Below, piece after piece: positions 9,971 through 22,387 of a DNA stretch of 64,000 nucleotides; positions within the stretch are counted from its first letter, which is position 1, and each line of letters begins with the position of its first letter. Source of the stretch: Zizania palustris. Taxonomy: Eukaryota > Streptophyta > Magnoliopsida > Poales > Poaceae. The DNA lies in the NCBI GenBank assembly GCA_019279435.1, contig JAAALK010000285.1, forward strand, positions 31,032,371 to 31,096,370, written 5' to 3'. The position numbers and the translations under genes are program-made. A model generated the notes under the pieces. It did no database searches. It had not been told where the DNA came from and saw only the letters and a list, made by a program, of their open reading frames with translations.

Positions 9971-10662
9971 TTAATTTTGTTTATACATCTACCTACTATA
10001 AAAAGACTTCTTTGTTATCATCGGTAATATCTAGACCATTCATCTATCTGTTCGATCCAACAGACAGTCTTCCGTAATCTCCATAGACTGCTATCTATTT
10101 AGCTCATATGCCATCTAATTGGTTCACCTGCCATCTAATGGCAAAAATTAAGGCAATATATTTTAGTCAAATTTTCCATAGAAAAAAATGCATGCATGTT
10201 GATCTGTACTTTCCATGAAACAATCAATCTCACGTATTGCCATATTACACTCCTTGCCTTGCATTGAGTCTACTTGATCACGCTACCATTTATTTGTTTC
10301 ATCTATCATATATAATATAGCTACGCTGCCTTGTATAGTTTTATATATAATGGAGACGAGGGGAGGGGGAAAGCGTAATACATCGACAAGCGGTTGATGA
10401 TGTTCACGCAAGGCTCCGGACGGCAGCGTGTGCTCCGGGCGTGCAGGCTCTAAGCGGCGAGGAGCTACGGAGGGCGGGACTCTGAGCAGCAAGAACATTG
10501 TTTATGCTTGCTATGTATTTTTTTCTTTTGTATCTTCTCAATTGTGTAACAAAAGATTAGTGGTTTATTCACTCTATTTGTATTGTGCTTACGTACCTTC
10601 ACTAATTTTTAGTTTTCTTACTTTGGTAGTTTTACTTGTTGCATCCAATCAAGTGTTGGAGC

Positions 10663-10848
10663 AGGTTGAAGTTGTTTCTTGTTCATGTTTTATGTCTTAT
10701 TGTGGGTAGTTAACTCTGAGCATCACTTTCTTGTTAGGTTGGAATCGCACGTTTAGGTTGAAGTTGTTTCTTGTCCATGTTCTATGTCTTATTGTGGATA
10801 GTTAACTCTGAACATCACTTTCTTGTTAGGTTGAAATCGTACGTTTAG
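10663..10848. repeat. 92 bp tandem duplication
   Basis: Two consecutive copies of a unit starting 'aggttgaagttgtttcttg' and ending 'cgtttaggtt', differing at only a few positions (gttcatgtttta against gtccatgttcta). Confidence 0.85.
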
Positions 10849-10854
10849 GTTAGA

Positions 10855-11330
10855 TAAATTTGTTTTGTATAAGTTTTCCCAGTTAGCTTATATGTTGGAG
10901 TTGAACATTTTGGTGTAATTGATTCAAATTTAAAAGGAAATTGTAATTGAATCAAATTAAAGGCCAAGAACAAATTTATTATGAAATGGAGTCAATTGCA
11001 ACATCATCCTTACATCATTGCATTATAGTAACATGTATTTGTGATACAAGAGTATTTATTTGATGTTGTTGCGTGGCAGCTAGCCATGAGCCGGCGTCAC
11101 GAGCGCCAAGAAAATTAGTACCTCTTAAATTATAACCTGGCCATATAACCATCTATAAAAGCACGAGACCTCTTATATATATTTGGAATCAAGAAAATTA
11201 ATGCCTCTTAAATGGGTAGATTAAAGTTGTAGATTACAGAGCGCAGAATATTAATATGATGAGACATGTTTGGAATCACAAAAATTACCGCTTCCACCGT
11301 GCATGCGCTTGCCTTGCATGCCTAGCATGA
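10855..11330. repeat. Dispersed repeat, copy 1
   Basis: From about 10916 to 11330 it matches 25920-26325 in direct orientation ('caaatttaaaaggaaattgt', 'gcgtggcag', 'catataaccatctataaaagc'). The preceding 10735-10910 part matches 25806-25915 in inverted orientation. No ends or ORF were recognised, so the class is unknown. Confidence 0.75.
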
Positions 11331-11654
11331 TCACGCCTAGATTATTGGTGTGCTCTGGGGTTTGCATGACGTGCTCGTGTTTTATACTTGGTCGACGAGA
11401 GCCAACCAGGTCCATCGATCTTTCAAGCACAAGGTCACTGATTTCCTACTATATTAATCAGTAATCAGTAATAAGAATATGTAATTTAATTACTATATCC
11501 CAGGAATACCTACTATATTAATCAGTAAGAAACTGTAATTTCCTACGCATCACATACTATATATAGAGAGAAGTTCAATAATATAGTGTTGATGGCATTT
11601 CAAAATCGTATCGTGTTTATTTCATAAAAATATTGCAGAATTTGATTAGCGTGT

Positions 11655-13614
11655 TGAGAAACCAAGGGTTGGTTTCAGAGTCTGTGATGAGTGATTGACA
11701 GAGTTTATCCTCTGGTTCGAAGGGATACCTCCGAAGGGGTTCGGAGGTTGGACCTCCGAAGGTGTTCGGAGGTGGGTTTGGTTGCTGCAGCTGTTGCAGC
11801 AGAGTGTGCCTGTCGGAGGGGTCTGACAGTACACGATGACTGGGTTGTACCGAAGGTCTCGGTACTTTGGACGGTACACCGGAGTGTGTGTCGAAGGTTG
11901 TTTACCCGGAGAGGTCTTCGGGGTACTGGATACACTTGTCTGCTTGTCTGTGGTGCGTAGGGGACTTCGGAGGCGACGGACGGTTCGTAGCAAGTGAACC
12001 TGGGTCAAGCGGGAGGCTTGATTCCAGTGGAGCGGGGTGCTCCATCACGGAGGCTGCGAAGGGGTCAAGGTCAGACCTCGGGTCAAGGTGCACCAGGAGA
12101 AGGCAGTAAGTGCGTAGCGTGGCTCCGGGTGAAGGTACTCCGAGACGAAGTCCTCGGAGGTGAGGCACTTCGAAGGGTACTCTGGAAGGAGTGACTTCGG
12201 AGTATGGTGGATCAAGTCCTCAGCAGAGGCAAGGTGTTCGATGTGTGCTCCGGAGGGAGACACTCGAAGGTACCCGACGAAGGTCTTAGAAGTCGAGGTG
12301 TATCGAAGGCATGGTCCGGGTGAGGCTCGTCGAGGAGTGTGCTCGGGGAGAGACACTGCGACGAAGTGCTCATGGAATGCTTCATGCGGAGGCCTTGGAC
12401 GAAGGAGGGACTTCGAAGGGTGGTACTCCGAAGGTGGGGCTTCGGAGTGTGGATGTCTTGTGGTACTTCGGCCATGCATGGCTTCGGTACACGGACTGAC
12501 GGAGTTCGAGCTGGGAGAAGCTGCGAAGCCGTGGTGGTCCACTCCGAAGGTGGTGGTGCGAAGGCCCAAGGGCTTTGACGGCTTCGGCTCAAAACCGTCA
12601 ATGTATCGGAGGCTGACTTTGGTGAAGCGAAGGCCATCAGGCTCAAGGCTTCTCACCGAAGCTACCGCACCCCTCGCGTGCGAAGGGGGGGTTTCAGAAA
12701 GGTCAAAGACTGTAAAGGCTGACAATGTCTGCTCTACAAAAAGCTGACGTTGTCCCCTCTGCAAAGCTGACAGAGAAGCCTCCAAATAAAGTTGACTACC
12801 TTTTGTACCCCTCTGTTTTGTAGAGACAAAACCAAGGTAAACCCTAGGGGTAAAGTAGTCAATTCACTTGGGTGAATAGTGGCTATAAATAGTGGGGCTG
12901 GGTAGGTAACATTTAACACTTTGAGCATTCACTGTTGAGCTCCTGTACTAGCCACCACACGTTGTATTCATCCTGTGAGTTCATTTATTGTGTTCCTTGT
13001 TCTAGCAGCGAAGCCCTGCTTCTGTGTTAAGTTTCTGCTTGAGCTTGTTTGCATACCTCGCTATTAGTAGTGCACCGAAGCCTGTATAGGCGAAGTGTGT
13101 TTTGTGCGAAGTGTGCTTTTTCAGTGTGCTTTCGCTCTGTGTAACTGGAGGCTAGACTTCACTGTTTACTAGCAAAGCCCTGATCGAAGCCCGTTTCCTT
13201 CCCGTGTCAAAGCCCCTAGCGAAGTCTGTTTAATGTGCGTTTAGACCTTCGAAGTACGAAGCCCAGCACCAGTTGTTGTCGCTAAGTATTTGGTCGAAGT
13301 CCTCAGAGGGTAGTCTGCTCTTGCGAAGGGTGAAGTGCGAAGCCTACTCGAAGCACCCTGTGTGCGGAGCATGCACTGACTTAGCAGAGTTGATTTTTCG
13401 GGCTTGTGGTTGGAGCGAAGTCTTCTTGGCTTCGAACTTTTGCTCCTTGCGAAGCCTGTGTTCGGAGTCGTCAAATACCTCCGAACCAGAACTTCGAAGG
13501 TTGTGTTCGAAGCCTGTTCCACAATAGACCGAATTAAAACAGAAGGCTATTTTTAGCCTGAAATTTTAAAAGCTCCCATTCACCCCCCCTCTGGTCGCCG
13601 TTTCCGGTCCAACA
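11655..13614 (+). repeat. Copia-1 5' LTR
   Basis: From TGAGAAACC to CCAACA. It holds dozens of CGAAG/CTTCG words, many as palindromes (CTTCGAAG, CCTCCGAAGG). A probable TATA box, 'ctataaatag' near 12891, fits a transcription start ahead of the R/U5 part. Long antisense frames inside it are identical in the 3' copy and come from composition. Confidence 0.93.
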
Positions 13615-13616
13615 AT

Positions 13617-13627
13617 TGGTATCAGAG
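13617..13627 (+). other. Copia-1 primer binding site
   Basis: TGGTATCAGAG two bases after the LTR end, complementary to the 3' end of initiator methionine tRNA as in most plant Copia elements. Confidence 0.9.
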
Positions 13628-13678
13628 AAGGTTAAGATCACCAGTTGACCTTAACCGGTTTTGTGATCTGTTGGCGAC

Positions 13679-15670
13679 ATGGACAGAGTTAGTAAAATTC
13701 CTCTGTTCGATGGGACTGATTTTGCATACTGGAAGGTGCGCATGGAGGCTTACTTGCTAAGCCAAGGGAATGCAATTTGGGAGATTGTGGACTCACAATA
13801 CTCCATCCCTGATACTCGCACCTCTCAAACAGAGAAGGATCAGTATAATGCCAACTCCAAGGCAAGAAATATATTGTTCATTGGTTTGAGTAGAAGTGAG
13901 TTTGATAGGGTGCAGCACCTTAGGACTGCTAGGGAAATTTGGACAACACTCACTATTTTTCATGAGGGCTCTACACAGATTAAGGCCAGGCGCCAAAGCA
14001 CATACAATCAACAGTATCAGCTATTTGTGCAGGCACCTGGTGAATCTATAGATGCCATGTTTTCTCGCTTTGATGCGATAGTGAGTAACTTGCGGTCCAA
14101 CGGGACGCTTGCTTACAATGATCATGATAGGGCTATCAAGCTTCTCTATGCTCTTGATCGTAGCATATGGGAAGTGAAGATATCCAGCATTGAGGAGTCT
14201 GCAGGTTATGACACATTGACCTGTGATGAGCTCTTTAGCAAGCTGAAGTCCACAGAGATTGCCAAGGCATCTCTTGCAGTGCACAGAAACTCCTTGCCAC
14301 AACCATTGGCATTGGTTTCTAGCACTAGCCGTGGCACCACTGCAGAACCGAGCACATCTGGTACTTGTGTTCTTGCAGATGGTTTTGCTTTGTCCTCCCT
14401 GGTCTCCATCACAAAGGAGCAGGTGGATACTCTGGATGATGATGAGCTTGCTCTCATTGCCAGAAGGTTCACCCGTTTTCACCATGAGAGACGGGATCAG
14501 AGGAGAAGTGGTTTTAGTGGTTGCTTTGAGTGTGGCTACACTTCTCATATCAAGGCCAATTGCCCGAAACTCAAAAAGAGAGATGAGAGTGAGCGCCCCA
14601 AATACCACAAGAAGGAGAGGAAACCCTTTGTGAAGGGCAAGCGCGGCAAGGTGGCTAAGAGAGTAGCCAAAGCCGCTTCTAGAGCATTTGTTGCTGCTCT
14701 CAGCGACATCGACACTTCCTCAACTGAGGAGTCGAGCTCTAATGAGGAGTCCCCAAGGAAGGAGGACAAGAAGGACAAAAAGGGACGAGACTTCACCGGC
14801 CTTTGCTTCATGGCCGACAGCGATCACAGCGGCGATGAGCTTGACTCATCTGAGGTACCACTATCCTCTGACCAGCTTTTAATTAAACTAGATGAGCTGA
14901 ATGAGGTAGTTCTTGGTCAGGATAGATTACTTGTGCAAGCCGCTAGAGAAAGAAAAGACCTTAGACTTAGGCTAGAATCTGTTTCTACTGAGTATGCCAT
15001 GCTTAAGTCTAAAGTAAATGATGCTGAATGTGAATCTTGTACTGTTGTCATGGGTGAGCTTGCTCAGTTGCGTTCTGTACATGCTCAAACTCTATCTGAG
15101 CTTGAGACTGCACAGAAGCAGCTTTTGATGGTGGATTCTACTCTTGATAAAACTGAATGTATGAACTGCCTTTTATTACGTGAGAGCATTAATTTACGTG
15201 ATAAGCATGTTCATGATTTAGAGGCTAGATTGGAGAGGGCCGGTAGTTCTAAGGATGTGCAACCTGTTTGTGACACGTGCATTACCCTTAAGGACCAGCT
15301 AGGCACTGTTAGAGAGCGAGCTGAAAACCTAATGAATGAAAATGAATACCTTCTTTCCGTGGTTAATAAATGCACCGAGGGAAAGGGTAGGATGGATTTG
15401 CTCTTGGCAAAGACCAAGATGTGTGCTGACAGAGCAGGGTTAGCTTTAGGTTTGGGTTTTGAGAGGATTCCTTCAGATAATGGAAACAAAACTGTTTTTA
15501 CCTCTCCCACTACCCTAGAGAAAGAGAGAGCTCTGTTAGACACTCCATCAGCCAAAAAGCTTATCCGAGCTCAAAAGAAAACCACTCCTCCTGCCAAGAA
15601 AATCCCTCCCAAGAAAACCACTCAGCAGAAGCCCAACGAGCCTGTGAGAGTTGCTCCTAAGACCCATTAG
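13679..15670 (+). CDS. gag: Copia-1 gag
   Basis: 663 codons from ATG 13679 to TAG 15668-15670. The N-terminus (LFDGTDFAYWKVRMEAYL) is the standard plant Copia gag start, followed by the UBN2-type capsid region (EIWTTLTIFHEGSTQIK). A CX2CX4HX4C zinc knuckle (CFECGYTSHIKANC) lies near residues 281-294, then a Lys-rich basic stretch, a Ser/Glu-rich stretch, and a long heptad-like region (about 400-560) with paired CxxC-type motifs. The following codons continue in the same frame into a second knuckle (CSYCQRVGHLVGFC), so the terminating TAG looks like a premature stop in a fused gag-pol, not a natural end. Known role: builds the particle and binds the element's RNA. Confidence 0.85.
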   Translation: MDRVSKIPLFDGTDFAYWKVRMEAYLLSQGNAIWEIVDSQYSIPDTRTSQTEKDQYNANSKARNILFIGLSRSEFDRVQHLRTAREIWTTLTIFHEGSTQIKARRQSTYNQQYQLFVQAPGESIDAMFSRFDAIVSNLRSNGTLAYNDHDRAIKLLYALDRSIWEVKISSIEESAGYDTLTCDELFSKLKSTEIAKASLAVHRNSLPQPLALVSSTSRGTTAEPSTSGTCVLADGFALSSLVSITKEQVDTLDDDELALIARRFTRFHHERRDQRRSGFSGCFECGYTSHIKANCPKLKKRDESERPKYHKKERKPFVKGKRGKVAKRVAKAASRAFVAALSDIDTSSTEESSSNEESPRKEDKKDKKGRDFTGLCFMADSDHSGDELDSSEVPLSSDQLLIKLDELNEVVLGQDRLLVQAARERKDLRLRLESVSTEYAMLKSKVNDAECESCTVVMGELAQLRSVHAQTLSELETAQKQLLMVDSTLDKTECMNCLLLRESINLRDKHVHDLEARLERAGSSKDVQPVCDTCITLKDQLGTVRERAENLMNENEYLLSVVNKCTEGKGRMDLLLAKTKMCADRAGLALGLGFERIPSDNGNKTVFTSPTTLEKERALLDTPSAKKLIRAQKKTTPPAKKIPPKKTTQQKPNEPVRVAPKTH

Positions 15671-18600
15671 AGTGCCCCTAGGAGAGTCTTTCATTGTTCC
15701 TACTGTCAGCGGGTGGGTCATTTGGTTGGGTTCTGTTTTTGTCGCATTAAGGATGAGCGACGCTCTCAGGTGATGAGTTACCAGGACATGCATTACCCAT
15801 CTTTAGGTATGCATGAGTCTGAGTTTTACTATCGTCCTGCTTTTGAGGCTCCTCATGCTTCTCGAAGAGGTTTTGCTCCTCGAGGTGTTCACCATATTCC
15901 ATATGGTGGTAGACCCCGGGCGAGTAGCTTTGTACCTCGTCACAGTAGGAGACCTCGTCATGTTGTTCGATCACAGCATGTAGGTAGACCTCGCACTTTG
16001 CATCATTCTGATTATCATGTGCGTAGACAGTCTACTTTTACTGTGCCTACTACTCGTGTCACTCAGTGCTGGATGCCTCGTCATATTTTCACTCACCCCA
16101 GCACTGAGCGATCGAGATATTCTTATCATGTGTAGGCGACAGACCGAGGCTTGGAGGGCACGTGGATCATGGACTCCGGTTGTTCGCGCCATATGACCGG
16201 AGATGCAGCATGGTTCTCCAGCCTCACCACAACCAAGCAAAGGGAACATATCACCTTCGGCAACAATCGAAGGAGTAGAGTGAAAGGTAAAGGTGTGGTA
16301 AGAATTAACTCGAATTTCACTCTCAAAGATGTTGCTTTGGTTGAAAATCTGGGATACAATTTTCTTTCTGTATCTCAGTTGCTGGATGAGGGCTTCGAAG
16401 TGCGATTCCATCGCGATACTTCGCAAGTACTAAATTTTGATGGCGTTGTTGTTTGTAAGATCTTTAGAGTTGGGAGAGTTTTTGGAGCTGATTTTTCTGA
16501 GTCATCTGGTTCTTCTCATTGTCTTGTTGCACATTCTACTTCTGAGCTTTGGAAGTGGCATAGGAGACTAGGGCATATGAGCTTTGAGTTGCTCGCTCGT
16601 CTGAGTGCCCTAGATCTGATCCGAGGATTGCCCAAGCTCAAGTTTGAGAAGAATTTAGTTTGCGCTCCTTGTCGACATGGAAAAATGATCGCCGCTTTGC
16701 ATTCGCCAGTCACCACAGTGATGACTGAACAACCCGGAGAACTTCTCCACATGGACACTGTAGGTCCTTCTCGGGTTAGTTCTTTAGGCGACAAGTGGTA
16801 TGTGTTAGTTATTGTCGACGATTTCTCTCGCTACTCTTGGGTCTTCTTTCTTGCCAGCAAGGATGAAGTGTTTTCACACTTTCAGAGCTTGGCTTTGAGA
16901 CTTTTCACTGAACTCCCAGGTGCATTGAAATTCATTCGAAGTGATAATGGCACCGAGTTCAAAAACAGTCTCTTTGTTGACTTTTGCATGGAGCATGGCA
17001 TAGAACATCAATTCTCTGCTCCGTGGGTTCCTCAACAGAACGGTGTTGTTGAGAGAAATAACCGCACTTTGGTTGAGATGGCTAGGACGATGCTCGATGA
17101 GCACAGGACTCCTAGAAAATTCTGGGCTGAGGCCATGAACACTGCTTGTTACATCTCAAACCGAATCTTCTTGCGCTCAATTTTGAATTTGACATCTTAT
17201 GAGCTACGTTTTGGGAGACAGCCCAAAGTTACTCATCTTCGAGTTTTTGGCTGTCGCTGCTTCATCCTAAAACTGTGGAAATTTGGATAAATTTGAGTCG
17301 CGCTCTTCTGACGGGATCTTTTTGGGTTATACTACACATGGTCATTCTTATCGTGTTTATAATTTGGAGACTAACACTGTCATCGAGTCATGTGATGTGA
17401 CTTTTGATGAATCAACCCCCTCTGTTAGTTCTGCTTTTGAACAGGCAAATGAACACGACATGGAACAGACCATCTTCGAAGAAGAAGATCCCGGAGATTT
17501 CGAGGATGAACCCCTACTACCCTCGACATCAACCCCCGAAGCTGACCCCACTTCAACCACTTCGGCACAAGGTCCCGAAGCAACTACCTCGACATCGATC
17601 ATCTTGGACCACTCCAATGCACAAGTTGAGGGGGAGACTGCATCCCGCCGCGAGGCTCCACACCATGTTCAAAGGATGCACCCTCCCAAGCAGATCATTG
17701 GTGAGCTTGATCAAAGGGTAACACGTTCTCATGCTCATTTCATTGATTCCGCTTTTGTTGCTTCTTTCGAGCCCTTAGATGTTAGTCATGCACTTTCTGA
17801 TTCTAGTTGGATCAATGCCATGCATGAAGAACTTGAAAATTTTGAGAGAAACCAAGTCTGGACTTTAGTTGATCCCCCACCAAATGTTCATTTCATTGGA
17901 ACAAAATGGATTTTCAAAAATAAACAAGGGGAGGATGGGACTATAGTTAGAAACAAGGCTAGGCTTGTAGCTCAGGGTTATTCTCAATTAGAAGGGATTG
18001 ATTTTACTGAAACTTTTGCACCTGTTGCTCATATTGAGGCCATTAGGATTTTGCTTGCTTTTGCGACATCCCGAGGTTTCAAACTCTTTCAAATGGATGT
18101 TAAAAGTGCTTTTCTTAATGGCTTCATAGGCGAAGATGTTTATGTAAAACAACCCCCTGGCTTTGAAAACCCCAAATACCCACATAAAGTCCTTAAACTT
18201 CATAAGGCTCTTTATGGACTCAAGCAGGCCCCTCGGGCATGGTATGATAGACTTAAGTCTTTTCTGCTTGAGCGGGGGTATTTGATGGGATCTGTTGATA
18301 AAACCCTGTTCACTCTCAAGCATGGCAAAGATTTCCTCCTAGTTTAGATTTATGTGGATGATATCATCTTTGGTGGCTCTTCTCATGCTTTGGTTGCCGA
18401 GTTTGCAGATGCCATGAGCAGGGAGTTTGAAATATCCATAATGGGTGAACTCACCTTTTTCCTTGGGTTGCAAATCAAGCAAAGAAAACAAGGTACCTTC
18501 GTCCACCAGACGAAGTACACCAAGGACCTGCTCAAGAAATTTGACATGGCCGATGCGAAGCCTCTCGCCACTCCTATGGCTACATCTGTAGCATTGGATC

Positions 18601-19288
18601 CTGACGAAGATGGAGAAGCCGTAGATCAGAAGGAGTTCCGAAGCATGATCGGCTCCCTCCTCTACTTGACTGCTACGAGGCCGGACATACACTTCGCTGT
18701 GTGTCTGTGCGCTCGTTTTCAGGCTTCACCACGAGCTTCGCACCGCCAAGCGGTAAAGCGCATTCTCAGGTATCTCAAACATACCCTCGAATTCGGCATT
18801 TGGTATTCAGCGTCTTCCTCTTTGTGTCTTCGAGGTTATTCCGATGCGGACTTTGCTGGGTGTAGGATTGATAGGAAAAGTACCTCTGGTACTTGTCATT
18901 TTCTAGGTACTTCTCTGGTTTGCTGGTCTTCCCGCAAACAGTCTAGTGTTGCACAATCGACGGCTGAGGCCGAATATGTTGCTCTCAGATTTTGTGGATG
19001 GTTTCCACTTTGCGGGATTTTGGGTTAGATTATAAGAGTGTTCCACTTTTCTGTGATAACACTAGTGCTATTTGTATTGCAAACAACCCCGTTCAGCACT
19101 CCAGAACCAAACACATTGATGTGCGATATCATTTTCTCAGAGATCATAATGAGAAGGGTGATATTGAACTTCAATATGTTGATACCCAACACCAGCTAGC
19201 CGATATTTTCACAAAACCCCTCGATGCTTCTCGTTTTGCCTACTTGCGTGGGGAACTGGGTATTTGTCACCCTTACGGCATTTTGTGA
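15671..19288 (+). pseudogene. pol: Copia-1 pol, broken: protease, integrase, RT, RNase H
   Basis: Continues the gag frame. Landmarks: second zinc knuckle (15692-15733), TAG 16133-16135, protease DSGCSRHMTG (16169-16200), integrase HHCC region (HRRLGHM...CAPCRHGK, 16558-16680), integrase core with DTVGPSR, RSDNGTEF and VVERNNRT (16756-17070). A one-base shift near 17275 moves the frame. RT follows with ARLVAQGYSQLEGIDF and FQMDVKSAFLNG (17958-18123), then TAG 18345-18347 exactly before IYVDDIIFGG, then RNase H (YSDADFAG, STAEAEYVA). A ~16 base loss near 18985 shifts the frame again; the last part, starting near WMVSTLRDFG, reaches its natural stop at 19286-19288. Copia-2 has CAG at the place of the 18345 stop. 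Confidence 0.9.
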
Positions 19289-20428
19289 GGGGGAGCAGAC
19301 TTTAATTGTCTTGCATGTGCTCATCATGTGTGAAATTGCATTTACATCTTTTGCACTTATATGCCTGTTATTAATTCATGAATCATGTCAACTCAGCTCT
19401 ATTTAATATATCTAAAGCACAATGTGCATGATGTTTCTTTCCAAAATCAAATCATGCTCACTGCTTAGTCTTGGATCTAGCATGTTTAGGCAGGACTGCT
19501 TTAGCTATCCTTTATCTGCTTGATAGCAAGATTTCTTTTCTCTGGATGCTAAACATTGCAACTTGAAAAATTGTTTTACATACTCATGGATATGCATAAA
19601 GTACTAAACAATTTGTTCACTTAATCAAATTTCCAAAAATCCATGATTTGTATGCTTCAAAGCAAAAAAGATTCAGGTGGGTTTGTTTGTCGCACTACTC
19701 TATTCTAGACTGCTTACCATTGCACATTGGTCTGAACTGGAATAGTGTAGTGTATGCCAAAATAACCGCCTTAAGCTTCTGATGGCTTTCATGCCTAGGC
19801 TTGGCTTGATTGGAAAGTATAAGGTAGACAAACAAATAACCCCTGGCATTATAAAAAAGAAAAATTCATTAATCATCAAGTTTGCTTTTCACTGCTCCAC
19901 TTGAACTGGACTTGTCTGTCTAGAGTAGAAATTGACTAGCTTTGTGCAGCCCCTGCTTTTACTTGTCTAGTTACCTTGATTAAGTGGTGATGCTTTTATT
20001 TCAAAATGATAAAATCACATGCTGTCATCATGTTTTTAGAGAATGTTAACTTGAGCTGAGCACATGAAAAATTGGTATTAATATTGGCATATTTTTGCTC
20101 TATATGTCTTTGCAATTCTGCTCATTTCGAAGCTTTGCATCTTTTGAATGCTCCTTGATGCTTGCATTGCCAAAGGGGGAGAAATTTTTGAGTTCTCTGC
20201 AGCAAGGGGGTAAAATTACTCAGGGGGAGTTTTTATGAGTTTTTACCTTGCAAAGGGGAGTTTTGCCGAAGGGGCTTTTGCTCATTTGAAAAGGGGGAGG
20301 AAAATTCTTTTGTCAAGTGACATGATTTGGCTCGTTTCTAAGTTTTTTTATGGTCACTTGTGTGCTGAACCTTTTCAAATTTTCTTGAACTTGAATTTGG
20401 TTGTCAATGCACTCATCAAGGGGGAGAT
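19289..20428 (+). other. Copia-1 post-pol region with repeated purine tracts
   Basis: There is no env-like ORF. AAGGGGGAG-like tracts recur (19288, 20173, 20205, 20220, 20252, 20291) before the one at 20418-20427 that directly precedes the 3' LTR. Multiplied purine tracts here are a described Sirevirus trait. Confidence 0.75.
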
Positions 20429-22387
20429 TGAGAAACCAAGGGTTGGTTTCGGAGTCTTGATGAGTGATTGACAGAGTTTATCATCTGGTTCGAAGGGGTA
20501 CCTCCGAAGGGGTTCGGAGGTTGGACCTCCGAAGGTGTTCGGAGGTGGGTTTGGTTGCTGCAGCTGTTGCAGCAGAGTGTGCCTGTCGGAGGGGTCCGAC
20601 AGTACACGATGACTGAGTTGTACAGAAGGTCTCGGTACTTTGGACGGTACACCAGAGTGTGTGCCGAAGGTTGTTTACCCGGAGAGGTCTCTGGGGTACT
20701 GGATACACTTGTCTGCTTGTCTGTGGTGCGCAGGGGACTTCAGAGGCGATGGACGGTTCGTAGCAAGTGAACCTGGGTCAAGCGGGAGGCTTGATGCCAG
20801 TGGAGCGGGGTGCTCCGTCACGGAGGCTGCGAAGGGGTCAAGGTCGGACCTCGGGTCGAGGTGCACCAGGAGAAGGCAGTAAGTGCGGAGCGTGGCTCCG
20901 GGTGAAGGTACTCCGAGACGAAGTCCTCGGAGGCGAAGTACTTCGAAGGGTACTCCGGAAGGAGTGACTTCGGAGTATGGTGGATCAAGTCCTCAGCAGA
21001 GGCAAGGTGTTCGATGTGTGCTCCGGAGGGAGACACTCGAAGGTACCCGATGAAGGTCTCAGAAGTCGAGGTGCATCGAAGGCATGGTCCGAGTGAGGCT
21101 CGTCGAGGAGTGTGCTCGGGGAGAGACACTGCGACGAAGTGCTCATGGAATGCTTCATGCGGAGGCCTTGGACGAAGGAGGGACTTCGAAGGGTGGTACT
21201 CCGAAGGTGGGGCTTCGGAGTGTGGATGTCTTGTGGTACTTCGGCCATGCATGGCTTCGGTACACGGACTGACGGAGTTCGAGCTGGGAGAAGCTGCGAA
21301 GCCGTGGTGGTCCACTTCGAAGGTGGTGGTGCGAAGGCCCAAGGGCTTTGACGGCTTCGGCTCAAAACCGTCACTGTATCGGAGGCTGACTTCGGTGAAG
21401 CGAAGGCCGTCAGGCTCAAGGCTTCTCACCGAAGCTACCGCACCCCTCGCGTGTGAAGGGGGGGCTTCAGAAAGGTCAAAGACTGTAAAGGCTGACAATG
21501 TCTGCTCTGCAAAAAGCTGACGTTGTCCCCTCTGCAAAGCTGATAGAGAAGCCTCCAAATAAAGTTGACTACCTTTTGTACCCCTCTGTTCTGTAGAGAC
21601 AAAACCAATGTAAACCCTAGGGGTAAAGTAGTCAATTCACTTGGGTGAATAGTGGCTATAAATAGTGGGTCTGGGTAGGTAACATTTAACACTTTGAGCA
21701 TTCACTGTTGAGCTCCTGTACTAGCCACGACACATTGTATTCATCCTGTGAGTTCATTTATTGTGTTCCTTGTTCTAGCAGCGAAGACCTGCTTCTGTGT
21801 TAAGTTTCTGCTTGAGCTTGTTTGCATACCTCGCTAGTAGTAGTGCACCGAAGCCTGTCTAGGCGAAGTGTGTTTTGTGCGAAGTGTGCTTTTTCAGTGT
21901 GCTTTCGCTCTGTGTAACTGGAGGCTAGACCTCGCTGTTTACTAGCGAAGCCCTGATCGAAGCCCGTTTCCTTCCCGTGTCAAAGCCCCTAGCGAAGTCT
22001 GTTTAGTGTGCGTTTAGACCTTCGAAGTACGAAGCCCAGCACCAGTTGTTGTCGCTAAGTATTTGGTCGAAGTCCTCAGAGGGTAGTCTGCTCTTGCGAA
22101 GGGTGAAGTGCGAAGCCTGCTCGAAGCACCCTGTGTGCGGAGCCTGCACTGACTTAGTAGAGTTGATTTTTCGGGGTTGTGGTTGGAGGGAAGTCTTCTT
22201 GGCTTTGAACTTTTGCTCCTTGCGAAGCCTGTGTTCGGAGCCATCAAATACCTCCGAACCAGAACTTCGAAGGTTGTGTTCGAAGCCTGTTCCGCAGTAG
22301 ACCGAATTAAAACAGAAGGCTATTTTTAGCCTGAAATTTTAAAGGCTCCCATTCACCGCCCCTCTGGTCGCCGTTTCCGGTCCAACA
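20429..22387 (+). repeat. Copia-1 3' LTR
   Basis: Pairs with 11655-13614 over its whole length, from TGAGAAACC to CCAACA. Most differences from the 5' copy are transitions. Confidence 0.93.

Larger units (their letters stand above)
9918..11649. other. Repeat-rich intergenic DNA without a gene
   Basis: This AT-rich stretch has no supported coding exon. It holds a 92 bp tandem duplication (10663-10846) and one copy of a dispersed repeat found again at 25800-26325. Short phrases such as 'accatctat' and 'ttgccttgcat' recur at 27520-27600 and 28860-29040, pointing to degraded members of shared element families. Confidence 0.5.

Noticed and set aside
12045..12785. 246-codon antisense frame in the Copia-1 5' LTR (twin at 20818-21558)
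   Set aside because: It exists in both LTRs because LTRs are copies, is made of CTTCG-type repeats, and has no recognisable domain.
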